Source: Saturnia japonica (taxonomy: Eukaryota > Arthropoda > Insecta > Lepidoptera > Saturniidae). From it: a stretch of DNA of 64,000 nt. The notes beneath the pieces were generated by a model that did no database searches, was not told where the DNA came from, and was given only the letters and a program-made list of their open reading frames with translations. Shown here piece after piece: positions 23,955 to 35,965 of the stretch (its first letter is position 1; each line of letters starts with the position of its first letter). The DNA is taken from assembly GCA_033032175.1 (NCBI GenBank), contig CM065313.1, positions 19,321,327 to 19,385,326 on the forward strand. The letters are read 5' to 3'. The position numbers were made by a program, and so were the translations under genes.

Positions 23955-24447
23955 CACGTATGCGCTTGGTCTCGATCTTACCTGATGGTAAGTAAAGATG
24001 AGGCCGACGATGTATCGTGCTTACCTATTAAATGCCTATCCACTCTTCGCTTGAAGACTCCCAAGTTATATGTGGATGGGAAAACAGACAACGGAAGTGA
24101 ATTCCACTCCTTTGCCGTTCGCATAATGAACGACGAAGCATAACGCTTCGTGCGAATCAGGGGAAATTCCACGACATAAGGGTGGAATCCTTCACGCCGT
24201 CTAGTTGTGCTATGGTGGAACGGATTGGGCAGAATTAAATTATGCAATTCCTGTACACACTCTCCAAAGTGCTACCTGTAAAACACTGAGAGGCAAGCTA
24301 CCTTACGACGATGCTTTAGACTGAGCATTTTTGCCGTCATCAGTGCTTCATCGCTAACAAGTCGACGAGCTCGGCGCTCAATGGAATCAAGAGCGGCCAA
24401 CTGATCCATCCCATAGGTGACAGCAATATTATACACAAGAGCGTTAT
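23955..24447 (-). pseudogene. LINE ORF2 C-terminal fragment
   Basis: Minus-strand translation from about 24,447 reads DQLAALDSIERRARRLVSDE, ALMTAKMLSLKHRRKVACLS, VFYR, then a stop, then HFGECVQELHNLILPNPFHH and RTKRYASSFIMRTAKEWNSL. It ends with a FKRRVDRHLIGK-like tail. This is the extreme C-terminus found in many insect LINE ORF2 proteins, after the RT domain. The copy is 5'-truncated and interrupted by one stop. A related but more decayed copy is at 50,250-50,650. Confidence 0.8.
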
Positions 24448-26289
24448 ATATATAAATATAGTAATAAAATGTTATAGTATACTTACATAATACTTAAACA
24501 TAGAAGTAGTTATTTCTAAAAGGTAAATGTGTATGGAATTTGACAAAAATATGGAGCTAAATTCAGAGAATTTCGAGATCGCTGATTAGATGACTTTAAA
24601 ATAATATTTTTATAGGTACTTTTTAAGACATATACTAAAAGTACTTGTATAGATTTGTTCAATTCGGTAATAATTCAAGCAAAACGGATGTTAGAGACAA
24701 ACGATATTCATTTGTCTTTGGAATTTTGTAAAGAAAAATGTTTTGTGGGGTCTACCCAATACAGTAAAAATTAGTAAGGGGTTTACGATACCAAAACATT
24801 TGGGGACCATTGATCTAGAGTAACTGATGCGGAACCCAAAGAGTCCAGCTAAACTGTAAAAGATATTGAAAAAATGTCGTTTTATTGAAAATGAGGTTCT
24901 ATGGAACACGAAGTCCCCGTTCATTGTTGTCTAAGCGCAGGAGTTAAAGCGCTCTGACGCGCGTTCATATAAACAGGGCCTAGGGGCAAATATTATAAAC
25001 AATAAACTCAATCAACATGATAGGCCTTTTCTGCTTATAGATATTATGAAATTACAGTATCTGATTTAGAAATTTAATAATAAATAGCAAAAAGAAGTGA
25101 AATCCCAAGAAAAACATGTTGTAAAAAACGGACCAAGTTTCGATTGAGATGGTGTTTCTCTATATAAAGTAGTGAAAGCTCATAAACAGCGAAGTGTGTT
25201 ATATAAAAAAAACGAGCTATTTTGGTTAAAATGTGGCGTATCTTTTACTCGTTAAATTCCGTTCTTTAGAATCTACTGTGCCTAATTATATGAGCCTAAA
25301 ACATTTTAACTAATGACAAGGTAATTAAGGTAATGTTATATGTCGTGGAATTGTTTATATATATGATACCAGATGACGAACTGAACTGCTGATTGTACGT
25401 ACGTAATTTTGATTTTTAAAGAATGTATGTGGCAGAAAGAAAACCAGCTTTTTGTGATAATAACACTTCACATAGCTGAGTCTCTTTTTCCCAATGTTAA
25501 ATTAGGTTTATAGACTTTTAAGATGTTTAAAATTAATTTTTATAAATGTATTTTTTTTTCAAAATAAGTAAAATAAATAAACACGAATATCGTCCTCAGA
25601 GAGAAGGTTGGATACTTTCGGTTCAGATTTCCGTGTCTGTGTAAATAAAATAGATTTATTGTTTGGAACAAAGCGCCCATTTTTCAACTCAAGTCATGAC
25701 CTTAGATAATGTATGTACGCAATCCGGTAAACAATGATTTGCAAATAATCTATCTTTATTCATACATATAATTGCTTTGGAATCCATATTCCTTGCTGGC
25801 TTGTTGGTTATAGGGTTGGTAGATTTATTCCAATAAATAATTTGATTGAAAGGGATCTTGACCTTGATCATCAAAATGTAATTTAGATATACTAATGTTA
25901 TGTTTTTTTTAAGTGAAATTTATTTAGTTGCGTTGAGCGATTTTTGGTAAGGGAAAACTTATCGGTTCGCGCCACCGATGACCTCGACATGCTCGTGACG
26001 TATTGTGTTTGCGCCAGACTAGTGACGCGTACTATAGCGGCCTGTGTACATGTATACGCATATATACAGTAATACATTGTATAAATTTGACTGTATCATA
26101 TTAGGTGTTTTTGATTTTTTGGATGGGTAAAATCTTGTGATTTAGCGTCACCTACATGCTCTGCAATAATTCAGACCATAATTGATTTAGATATTTCAAA
26201 ATTGAGTTTTCACTTCTGTCGGCAGTCCTCATGACTGCCTCTGTTTTTTTTAATGTAATTTTTTAGGAGAAAATTCACAAACGACCTTC
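24448..26289. other. Intergenic, no gene recognised
   Basis: AT-rich. 24,680-24,960 looks like degraded mobile DNA (GAACCCAAAGAGTCCAGC; GACGCGCGTTCATATAAACA). 25,965-26,055 is a GC-richer patch (GGTTCGCGCCACCGATGACC) of unknown role. The small open frames have no family resemblance. Confidence 0.45.
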
Positions 26290-26458
26290 GGTATCAAATT
26301 AAGTATAGTTTGTACTATAGTGACCAAAAATACGTATATTTTTATACCCATACATAGATCTGATAATTATTTTTATACCACAAAATTCTGTTCTGTGCGG
26401 GGATCAAACCTACGACGGGTCAATACCAAGGCTTACTACCACTGTGTCACAAGCTCTT
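26290..26458 (-). mobile_element. tRNA-derived SINE
   Basis: Read on the minus strand, the head has an A-box-like TGACACAGTGGTAGTAAGCC and a B-box-like GGTTTGATCCCC, separated by GGTATTGACCCGTCGTA. This spacing is that of the internal RNA polymerase III promoter of tRNA genes. The body follows (TATGGGTATAAAAATATACG). The 62-codon plus-strand frame over it is not a gene. It is a different family from the SINE at 49,521-49,745. Confidence 0.7.
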
Positions 26459-26639
26459 TGTTTATAAAAGATACCTTGATATTTCTTATTATTCGTTGGA
26501 ATATTTAAGTGCTTTTCATGAAAGCGTAGTTTTAGTTGAGTTATCTGTTGCAATTAGTATGTGGTAATTTAATACCATAACATAGAAAAGGCTTGGTAAC
26601 TGTATTTACGATAACTAATCTTGGTATAAGAATTTCTTT

Positions 26640-26890
26640 TTTTATACTATAAAGGTGGCAAATAAGCATACGGCCTGGTTGATGATAAGCGATTACTGTA
26701 GCCTATAGACGCCTGTAATAGCACAGGCATCGCTAGCACGTTGCCGAACTCGAAAACCCTTGTCTCAAGGACAAGGAGCTCTGGAGCGCAGGAACACAAC
26801 ACAAGGTTAGTTGGTTGCGATGTACTGTAGGTTACTGTACTCAACGGGTCAGGCTGCCCCAAGTAGAGACAAATCTCCAAATTACTCTGT
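26640..26890. repeat. Interspersed repeat fragment
   Basis: GTCAGGCTGCCCCAAGTAGA is the reverse of the CTACTTGGGGCAGTTCCGAC block at about 13,340. AATAAGCATACGGCCTGGTT is the common wording of an element end in such genomes. Non-coding. Confidence 0.5.
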
Positions 26891-27284
26891 GCCATACCTT
26901 TTTTGTCTTGTGTTAGGTAGAGAGTTTGTAATGTCTAAGAAAAATCATATACACCTACAAATACCTGACGTGAACGGACGTCACGTTCGTTAATATATTC
27001 GTTACTAATAATTACCGAGCAGACTTGGGCCTTTTCTCTCCTTTGAATAGAATTGTATCACGTTGTAATGCCGAGTCTAAAAAGTCAGATTTAGACATCT
27101 TCGCGAATTGGCTTGAAAAATATAAATCTAGTCGTCTCTGTAAGTAGAATAAATTGATATTTTAACTTATTGTGGTTTAATTTGTTAAAGTTTATTTATT
27201 TTCTCTTATTACATTTCCAAATTCATTCGTGCTATTTTTTAATTATTTATTTTAACCTTTCATCGTGTGTATTTAAAAAAATTA

Positions 27285-27400
27285 TTAGTGTTCTGCACAA
27301 ATAAAAAAGAACTGGTCATCGTCTATCAATTCAGGCGCTAAAATGGCTTACGCTGAGTAAACCTAGATATAGCAAATTAATTTAGGACATAACTTCAAGT
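27285..27400 (-). repeat. Fragment of the 'GCATAAGCCATTTAAGCGC' family
   Basis: Inverted copy: CTGCACAAATAAAAAAGAAC, CTGGTCATCG, GCGCTAAAATGGCTTACGCT, GAGTAAACC. Compare 9,238-9,345 and 40,830-40,920. Confidence 0.65.
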
Positions 27401-28545
27401 TAAAAATCTGTCCACAAGGCCCATCGCGTTTTTCCAGCAGCCTTGCTTAAGAGCCGGTCCCCTTTTTCCAGTTAGTGTGATAGCATCATTATCGACTACA
27501 CAATTACTTAATAAAATAAGCGTGATTGTGGTAAGCAACTAATTAACATCACAATAAAAAAAAACTTGTTTTTAAATCTCGATCAAGAAACGACATTCTT
27601 TGTAAACATACTTTATAATCAAATAGTGCAATGTGTTTGTGTAAAATCATTACAATAATGTCAAGGTTCAATTCCCTGTTCGTGTCAATGTCGCGGCCTG
27701 GCTAGGGGCGCGGGACGCGGGGCGTGGTCCTCTGCAATGCAATTGCAATTGGTTTTTTTTTTTGTGTTTGTATTTAATAACCGTGTAATTAAACTTACGG
27801 CATCTTTTTTATCCAAGTTCGATTAAATTACTGTATTTTATACGACGGTATGTAACGGTAATTGCCTAGGTATCAAGTTATTAACAATCACCGTTGTGAA
27901 GCTAGTACCTAGTAAGTAGTGCCAGTATGTATATACTGGCTAATTCCGAAACATAATATACTAGAGTAAATCATAATTACATGTTTTTCCGCTATATTTA
28001 TGGGATTCGCGAGCACAAACCGAATAATTGATATTGTCAATTCTTTGGAAATATTTACAAACCTCATTGATTTATTCTAAATTTCGTATTTATTTCACTA
28101 TTTATATAACTTTAATAAACTTCAGGTTATCGTAGGATCGTAAGGTTTTTACTTAACTTTATCGGTTATTTAGTGGGTCGCGATACTATAAAGATTGAGA
28201 AAGGTACAGGTAAAAAGATAAAGGAATGCAAAATCGTGATGCAACTTGGTCACAAAATTTCAATTATTCGCTCGCTACTACGTAAGTATCACCCGAGCTA
28301 TCAAAATCTGTTGCCAAGCACTTATCGATGCATTATGCCTATTTGCTGCCCATTCCTAAGAAGTGTGCCATCTTCGATTTGAAAGTTGACTTCATCACGA
28401 CCTCGGGTGTAACACCCTCAATAGCTGTTGTTTAGGAGTTCCAGAATCGGGGTGTCTATCCTGTAATCAAGGGGGTAGGGATCGACTCTCCTTTGGTCTA
28501 TCGTGATTCGGGATCAGCTTATACGTATCCAAATGGCGAGAGATT
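27401..28545. other. Intergenic; GC-rich patch at 27,690-27,740
   Basis: No gene recognised. 27,690-27,740 is a short GC-rich segment (GGCCTGGCTAGGGGCGCGGG). 28,380-28,545 contains LINE-3'-like wording (TTTAGGAGTTCCAGAATCGG). The rest is AT-rich. Confidence 0.45.
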
Positions 28546-29143
28546 AGTTCTAAGACGGTATTGCGTTAATATTTATGATTAATCTTATTATATTATGAGT
28601 CATACGATAAATCCTCACCATCATCGATGAATAGGAACTCTTACAACCTCAAACCTAGACCAGGAACATAACTTAACTGTTTAAATAATAAAATAGTGAA
28701 TTGTTTTGCAATAAGTATAATATAAAATATCGATAAAAAATATTTTTTGGAAATTTATTTATAACAATATTTATACTAAACAATTCTAAAACAAATGTTT
28801 TTAAATACAAAACAGTGGCGACCAGTGATGGATTGCCGAACTTTGGTAGTCACCGCTTTTTTGAATTTTACTGGGATATCCATCAGGCATAGGGCCTGGC
28901 ACTTTGGATGGTTTAATAAAATACCTTTTTAAATAATTTTCCATAAAATATTTTTTATCGATGTTTTTTAATTGTACTATTGCAAAAATTATTCAGTTAT
29001 TTTATAATTTAAACGGTTATGTACCGGGTCTAGGTTCGAGGTCGTAGCAGTTCCTGTTCATCAGTGATGGTGAATACTTATCGAATGACTCACAATATAA
29101 TATGGGATTACTCAGAAATATTACGTAATATCGCCTTAGAACT
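28546..29143. mobile_element. Long-TIR MITE (~600 bp) with a repeat in its loop
   Basis: The left arm begins AGTTCTAAGACGGTATTGCG and the right arm, read inward, begins AGTTCTAAGGCGATATTACG. The arms stay similar for about 230 bp (TCACCATCATCGATGAATAG vs TCACCATCACTGATGAACAG; ATCGATAAAAAATATTTT in both). The loop (about 28,795-28,895) holds a fragment of another interspersed family (GGCGACCAGTGATGGATTGC and GTAGTCACCGC). No transposase is encoded. Target duplication is not evident, so the superfamily is open. Confidence 0.82.
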
Positions 29144-29213
29144 GGTTGTGACAACGCAATATTATAAGAATATATTGAAAATATTTAGTTAAATCAAATG
29201 TCTTTTAGATATC

Positions 29214-29390
29214 ACACTAGCTGGCGTGATAGACGTTGTTCTACCCATTCTCCAATATTGAGCAACTCGACTACAGTATCCGATTTTTTTCCTAAAAAGT
29301 TTCCAGGCCCATGGGAAAAGGAAAAAAAGAATTGCCCATATCCATCGTTAGAATCGTAAGTTATGACCTTAATTTCATAAAAATATCCAA
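29214..29390 (+). repeat. 5' part of the 'ACTAGCTGACC' element family
   Basis: CACTAGCTGGCGTGATAGAC then GTTGTTCTACCCATTCTCC matches the left end of the fuller copy at 35,046-35,660 (ACTAGCTGACCTGGCAGACG, TTGTTCTGCTC). Agreement continues through CCTAAAAAGTTTCCAGGC and AAGTTATGACC. The 106-codon minus-strand frame over it is incidental. Confidence 0.7.
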
Positions 29391-30760
29391 CAAAAAATAA
29401 CAATTTTTTTTTTTTTAATATTCCATCTCGTTGTAGAACTTTTCGAATTTTTCTTTCCATAAAAACGTTCTTCAGACTCTTACTAAAATAAAAAAATAAA
29501 AAAACACTTCGGACGAGCCGCAAGTGATGCATTTACAAACGAACAGCGAATCATTTTTATTTATAAAGATTACCAGCAATGATCTGCGGATTCATACGTG
29601 GTATTTTTTAAAATTTTTTATTTACTGATAGAAAACGTCCACGGTACGTTATTGTTTCGTTCTCGCACAGTGTACTTTTATAACTACAATTTGTATGGTG
29701 ATTTCTTTGTTTCTAAGAGTTGTAGTGTTATGTTAGAAGGCATATAACGTTTCTCAAAACAGAGGCTTTAAAACACAGAAAGCATGTATCAAATCCGACT
29801 AGTAGTTCCAGAGATTTATGCGTTCAAACGAACAAATAAACAAAAAGTCTTTTGAGCTTAGATTACTGAACATAATAATTGTTAAAAGCTATTTCATAGT
29901 TCTTTTTTTATAACTGACCGATATCTCCATACATTACAACCAAGGATATTATAATTTAAATTAGAATGTTGCTTAAATATGTGTAGGTATTGTAATTGAA
30001 AACAAAAAAGGTTAATATCAAGTTTTACGCCTCCAGATGCGGTCGGTACCTCGTTAACTTTTTGTAAGTCTCGACAATCGATATAACGTATTTTATTGAG
30101 AGCCATCTCTAAAAAGAAAAAATTGTGTAGCGACGGCGTCGTCCGCTCCCAGGACATCGACACCACATCTCGCATTCCGACTGCAATTTTTTATTTTCGA
30201 TATTATGAAAGTTAAGAACCGTAGGCGCCAACTGGACATTGCCTCTAGTTGTATGTCGAGAAATATCTATACGTATATAATTATTTGTCCTGACTAACTG
30301 ATTCATCAAGGCAGAGCCTAAACTACTGCGGCTAGGACAGTGAAAATTTACATACGTGTGTCATTTACACTGTAGATGAGCACCAAGGAAGGATTTTTGG
30401 AAATTTAACCCCTAAAGTGGTGAAAAGGGGAATGAAAGTTTCTATGAAAATCCGACATTTTTGAAGATAAATCTTAGAAAATTGGTATATAACAATTCAG
30501 TTAGAAAGTAAAAAAACTTGTTTCATAGTTTTTACAAATTCAATACCTATGGGTGTAAAAAATGGATGGATAGTTTGTATAATACAAATAGCGACATCTA
30601 TTAGCCAAAAGCAACTATCGCGATGTGAACACTCACTAAGAACGGATTTTACGCAAATTTTATCCAAAATTTTAACAAGGGTGAAACCGTGGAGTTCTGC
30701 TAGTTAACTTATAACTATAGATAGGTTACCTACCATAGATTAAATATTATATACAGTTAG
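29391..30760. other. Intergenic, no gene recognised
   Basis: AT-rich. About 30,030-30,260 is a GC-richer block with open minus-strand frames (93 and 66 codons). The translation (for example MALNKIRYIDCRDLQKVNEV) has no family I know. It may be part of an old transposable element. About 30,320-30,710 looks like an interspersed-element tail (ATTAGCCAAAAGCAACTATC; GTGAAACCGTGGAGTTCTGC). Confidence 0.4.
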
Positions 30761-31274
30761 GTTCGTTCCTCGGTGTGAATCCTTTGAGTCTGGCAGCCGC
30801 CTGCGCGATACAGGTGACACTGCACTTTCAATCACTTAGCTACCCACACACATCATTCATTACATACAATATGTTTATACATACGTACACTCCACATAGG
30901 TACATAGGTTCTGTAAGGAACCTTTTTTTACGCTAGTTAGTGTAGACCATATTTCAGATTACTAAATACATATCACATGTTCTTCCTTCCTCCAGGTGGC
31001 AGGGACATGTATATATGGCTATGTTAGTTTACCTCGAATTTTACGGATAGGGAATTAGTCAGATCGCGACTTCTTGGCAATTGCGGCAACAGCCCAAGCC
31101 GAGATCCGGCTACTCGGCACCCTTGTCCGCTAGTTGCCCACGCTTTCGCGGCTGAGTGAATTAAGCGCTCGCCCCCAAGCCCGGTAAATCTGTAAAAGCT
31201 CTCAGCGGCTCTGATTTTGGATAGGGCCCCTCAGGCTAATAAGTCTAATAAGTAAGGTCAGATCGAAAAAAAAA
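30761..31274 (+). mobile_element. 3' UTR of a jockey LINE, 5'-truncated copy with poly(A)
   Basis: Read on the plus strand this matches, in the same order, the 3' non-coding region of the jockey element at 59,380-59,900 read on its own minus strand: CCTCGGTGTGAAtCcTT, GCGCGATACAGGTGACACTG, CACTTAGCTACC, ACATAGGTTCTGTAAGGAAC, CTCGCCCCCAAGCCCGGT and GGGCCCCTCAGGCTAATA. It ends in an A run at 31,266-31,274. It is non-coding, a typical 5'-truncated insertion of the same family. Confidence 0.82.
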
Positions 31275-32019
31275 CTATATTTATGGTTCATCTGTTCCCG
31301 TATGTCTTCTAAACTACTTATCATAATTTCACAAATGTGGTACCGTTAAAAGCGTTTTGATAGTTTACTGGTTATAGACTATTTAATATCACAATCTTTT
31401 CGATAAGCGAACAATAATTTTAATGAATAAACTTACAAGGGAAGGGTATCTTTGATCACTGATAAGAGGTTCAAGCAGTTCATATATACTGAATGTAATT
31501 TACATGAAATTTTCATGGTTCTCTTTTAAAAATTTTAATATTCATTTAAAAGCTCGAGGCATAAGTTTCAGTGGAATGTGTTTCAATGAATGATTAATTT
31601 AATTTAATTATATCTTGGGACATTATGAAATGCACTATAGCCAACCTGAGTATCCACACTAAATAATTTTTTTTTGACGATTAACGACGACAAAATACTT
31701 TTTTAAAGTAGATCTTAAATTATTAATTATTGTCCGATTAGAGAAAAAAAAATTAACGTAAGTTTTAGGACCGAGAAAACTTTAATTTTAAAAGTTTACT
31801 TTTCGTAAATAGGCGAAAACGCTGTCAACCATATTAGTGTGTATATTATCTCTGATGTGAATTCATAAGGATCGAAAACAAACATTTGACATTTAGCAAA
31901 CGTTCAATTGTAAAAATCTTGGTACTTTTCAAGTCATATTTAAAAAAAAATCTAAGTTTTAAGAGCTTTGTCGTCGTAGCGGTCATGTCGCTCTATTGTG
32001 CCTGTTGTGTTACATAGGT
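31275..32019. other. Intergenic, nothing seen
   Basis: AT-rich, no coding frame or repeat block that I could match elsewhere in the window. Confidence 0.5.
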
Positions 32020-32220
32020 TTAACGATGTTTCATAATATAACCAACCAGTAAGTTTATATAGTTTAATGGCCTCGTCGGACATTGGTGAGGCCAGCACAC
32101 TATTATACCAACTTTATAAGAATTGTAGTTAAGTTGAATCTGTTTCTTAAAAACATTTCCACGAGTACAATTCATTAAGATGTGGTAAGTGTCCTCTAAA
32201 TACCACAAGCGGTACAATTG
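32020..32220 (-). pseudogene. LINE C-terminal remnant (R1-like CCHC/RNase H tail)
   Basis: A minus-strand frame reads LYRLWYLEDTYHILMNCTRG and FKKQIQLNYN. The pattern C/W..LEDTYHILM.C.R is that of the post-RT tail of R1/jockey-like LINE proteins (compare the usual C...EDxxHxLxxC). The segment is short and upstream coding is lost. Identification is by motif only. Confidence 0.5.
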
Positions 32221-33084
32221 CGAGATTGGGCTTTACCCACCATGAAAGCAAATTTGTTTGTTGGTAAATTTCCAGAACGTAACCGAAACGCTGTTATAAA
32301 ATTTTATCTGCTTAAAGAACAATTATCGATCCAAGAGATTACTGGTTCAGGTTGAATAATTTTGTACCATATATCTTTTTGGCGAGATCTCTAGTCAATG
32401 TTAATGTCACAGCACAGACTACATAACAAATTTCACTCGTATAAGATCCGACATGAAATTATCTTAGAGTCCTATGACGTCACAACATGTCCGCTGACAG
32501 CGTTTTCAGAGTTAAAAAAAAAAACATTTTTTAATTGAAAGTGTGTGGCCATCAAACACTTTTAACATCTGAAATCGATAAATATTGATGTCTCAAGGCA
32601 AATACTACACAAAATATTTATTTATTGCGCCAAAGATAGATCTTCTCAAAGTCAAGTAGCCTATTGATACACGATCTACTAGACGCGATTCGCTGGCTTA
32701 TCGCTTCTGCAGCGCGGTCACCTATTTCTTCGCGTCGCCATACCAGTGCGGCCTCGACCTAATCATTAATCCATGCTTGTAATAATGAAAAATGTAACTA
32801 CATATATAAAATCATAGAATACAATTATACAATGTTCTTAATCGTTTAAGACGCACGTCCTTGGCTCTGCTCCGGTACGTCGCACATCGCTGCTTTTGTA
32901 TCACATGAGATTTTTCTATAGACCTTTGCAAGGGATTTATAATCATCATTTAGATAAAAATTCTTCAAACATATATCCCATGTACGTTGGTATATTATTT
33001 TACGAGTTAAAATGTGTGTACTTATGTGATACTTTGGTACAATAAAACAAAATAAACTTTAAACAATTTTTAACAAAAAAGAAA
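32221..33084. other. Intergenic; GC-richer patch at 32,680-32,765
   Basis: No gene recognised. 32,680-32,765 is GC-richer (TTCGCTGGCTTATCGCTTCT GCAGCGCGGTC in two blocks). It is unlike other copies in the window and might be a regulatory element. Confidence 0.4.
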
Positions 33085-33245
33085 ACCTACTTAAATTATT
33101 TTCAAGAATTCTCTGGTTGGTCTTCGAAGTGGAAGGTTCAATACTAATTAAATTGAAAATGGAAGACACTTGAGGTTATGCCAACGAAAAAAAAAAAAAA
33201 ATTATACAAAGAATATATGACTGAACATTCTAAAAATATACATTC
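33085..33245 (-). repeat. Copy of the 'TTTATGAACCGATTTGG' repeat family, diverged
   Basis: AACCTACTTAAATTATTTTC, AAGAATTCTCTGG, GAAAATGGAAGACACTT and GAACATTCTAAAAATATACA TTCGAATTG correspond to the reverse of the family copies at 14,375 and 35,757. Degraded. Confidence 0.5.
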
Positions 33246-35045
33246 GAATTGATAACCCTTTTATTTGAAGTCTGTTAAAAATAAGCCTGTTATGTCTATT
33301 TGACTATGTGATACGGTAATTTGATTGGTAAGATTTTACTGCGATTTGGATATATTTTGATATATTTTCAATTATTAATAATTATTTTATTAGTGTTAAA
33401 ACCAAAGCTTTTATAATCTTTGTATTAAATATAAAATAAAAGAAATACAATTTGTCGGGATGTGGTAAAATAGGAAAACATATGTACAATTTGGTAATTT
33501 TCAATCACAAGTTGAGAAAAAGGCAGATGTGAAAAATAAATGTGGGTACTGCGTTTAGCTGTTCTGGAAGATTGGATAACAATACCTATATATATATATA
33601 TATATATATGTGAATCTGTGTGTGAGTAATATTAAAATTACATACTAATATTAAAATTTATAGCGACCTTATCTTATTCTGACGTTTCTATCTGCCTTTT
33701 TCCCTAATCTGTGCTACAAATATACTGAAGTAATATTATGTGAAACAATACAAACAAAAAACATAAGTTATGGTAAAAATTTAATCAATACAATAATAAA
33801 TCAGAACAAAACCAGTGTGCTAGATACATCTGATAGTCTCATGTAGTGATGTGAACTGGCTTCAATTATCAGAACCGTTTTTTAGCAATAACTTTTTAAT
33901 GACCGATTTTATTTTGGTTTATCGTCAAGCTAGCTTATTCTTATAAATAATGTAATTAGCAGATAGTTGAAACGTTTAGTCAACCACCACAATGTATTAC
34001 AGATTCTTAAGTTAGACTAATTATATAGAATAAACAGAAAACACGACAGATATTTTAAATTACATCAAACGACGCGCTAGCTAGAGCTCTTCCCTTTTAG
34101 AATGTCAAATTCAAGAAAGAAACAATCCAACGCATATTCAACATACATCGCGTAATCGTGGTACCTAGATGGGAAACGTATATAACGGCATCTGGAAATA
34201 CTAGAGCTGGGTTGATTAAACATAGGTTTACTTTTCTTATTAATTAAAAGACAAAAAATTAACAAATTAAGGAAAGTAATGGTAACTGTTTTGTTTTATT
34301 ATTAAATTTATTCAATCAAGTCATCATTTTGATGAATAAAACGTATTTGATTGACATCGGCATATAGAAGTCTGATTCTTCTGGATTAGAGCACATATCC
34401 TGCCGACGAGAATATACACACTGAAGGCACAGAATTTGCCGGCACCGATAAATATTTTAGTGCGATTTTATTTAACGAAATTAAATGCCGAGTGATTAGT
34501 TCAAAACAGATCGCAAACTTATACAATTATACAATTCAATCGGCGAGGTTGTTTGTGACAATTGTGACAATATTTTAATAGGATAAAATATTCTAACAAT
34601 AACTTATACATAACTTATATCACAAATTACGATAAACAATCATAGTAACTAGTTTACCATTTGTATAATGTATATTACATTTTAATACATAGCTTATAAA
34701 GAGATTTTGGGTTTGGTGGTTAGGGGATTATTTAGTAGTTTGTTCAGTCACGAACGACATACACTTAGTTTGAAATCGAGTTTCCGATAAGAAACCGGTG
34801 TATCGGTATTTAAAAAAAATGGTTTTTAGCTTTACCTCGCACCGGTTCATATCTCTAGTCTCGTCCCATTTCTTATAATATGCATCCTTTGGATGAGCGA
34901 TAGAACGAAATAACTGTAAGTAATTTTAATTTAGTTTAAAAGCAATCATTGAATATTACAATTTTTTATTTAAATAACTATGAAATAATGTCTCTCGTTA
35001 GTTTTCTTTTTTGTTAAAAATTGTCTCGTATTTATATTTATGATC
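33246..35045. other. Intergenic; (TA)n at 33,587-33,609
   Basis: AT-rich, no gene recognised. A (TA)n microsatellite of about eleven units lies at 33,587-33,609, and GATTTTGGGTTTGGTGGTTA at about 34,700 shows nothing further. The 60-70-codon open frames are not convincing. Confidence 0.5.
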
Positions 35046-35660
35046 AACTAGCTGACCTGGCAGACGTTGTTCTGCTCTTTCCAGTAGTCAATAACTAGAC
35101 CACAGCCCCAACCCACCTATGTCGAATTTATTCCTTAAAAATTTCTAAAGCCTTATCGAACAAAAGAAAATAAGAATTACGTATATCTATCATTCGAACC
35201 ATGAGTTATGTTCCTGACTCTCTTAAGTTAAAACAAAAAACATTTATAAGAGCAATATCTGTTTTTTCAAAATTTATCAATGTTCTGGGGAGCTTTTAAT
35301 TATATTTATAAATTAATACGTGAAGCAAAAACTTTATACCCCTTTTTAAGCGTATTGCGTGCACGGAAGACTGAGATTTGGCATGGTTAAAGTTTACATG
35401 GAGAAGGAGTGCAGAAAGCTAAAATTTATCTATACTATCTGTTACTAAAATATTAAATTAAATAAATTAATACTGCGAATCCCAACCTGACCAATGCCAT
35501 TGAACTTAGACCCCCAAAATATTGACGTTGTCACTCAATGAAAAGTGACAGCAAGTGATATAATATTTATTGTTTATGTTCATACTGCAAATGTCACACA
35601 GAAAATAGTCTATGATTAAAAAGTCGCTGGTCGAGTTTCGATCATTGGGCGACCGCTAGT
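35046..35660 (+). mobile_element. 'ACTAGCTGACC' non-autonomous element, fuller copy
   Basis: Begins ACTAGCTGACCTGGCAGACG and ends GGGCGACCGCTAGT. The end read inward is ACTAGCGGTC, so both ends share ACTAGC-type termini. A 5' fragment lies at 29,214-29,390 and an inverted 3' fragment at 41,303-41,485. No coding capacity. I cannot place it in a named class; the short inverted ends could be coincidental. Confidence 0.6.
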
Positions 35661-35756
35661 ATTTATAAAAATAGGATTAGCCAAATCGGCCAGTCATTGT
35701 CAAGTGATGCAATTTCTGACAAAGAGCATTTCATTTTAAAACCGATTTCAAAAAAA

Positions 35757-35965
35757 GATGGAGGTTATTCAATTCGAATGTAGGTATATTTTCTTATGGA
35801 TGTACAAACACCATTTCTTTGTTTATGAACCGATTTGGATGATTCATTTTTCGTTGGATAGGGTGGTCCTTAAGGGTGGTCCCATTTTAATTTTATTGGC
35901 ATTGGACTTTCAAATTCGAAGATACACCACGGAACTCCTCAAAATCAATTGAAATCTTGTAAAAA
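35757..35965 (+). repeat. Copy of the 'TTTATGAACCGATTTGG' repeat family
   Basis: AATTCGAATGTAGGTATATT, TTTGTTTATGAACCGATTTG, GATGATTCATTTTTCGTTGG and GGTCCCATTTTAATTTTATT GGCATTGGAC follow the same order as at 14,360-14,560. The 64-codon frame over it is not a gene. Confidence 0.7.

Noticed and set aside
23907..24143. 78-codon plus-strand frame
   Set aside because: Antisense to the LINE C-terminus (RTKRYASSFIMRTAKEWNSL) on the minus strand.
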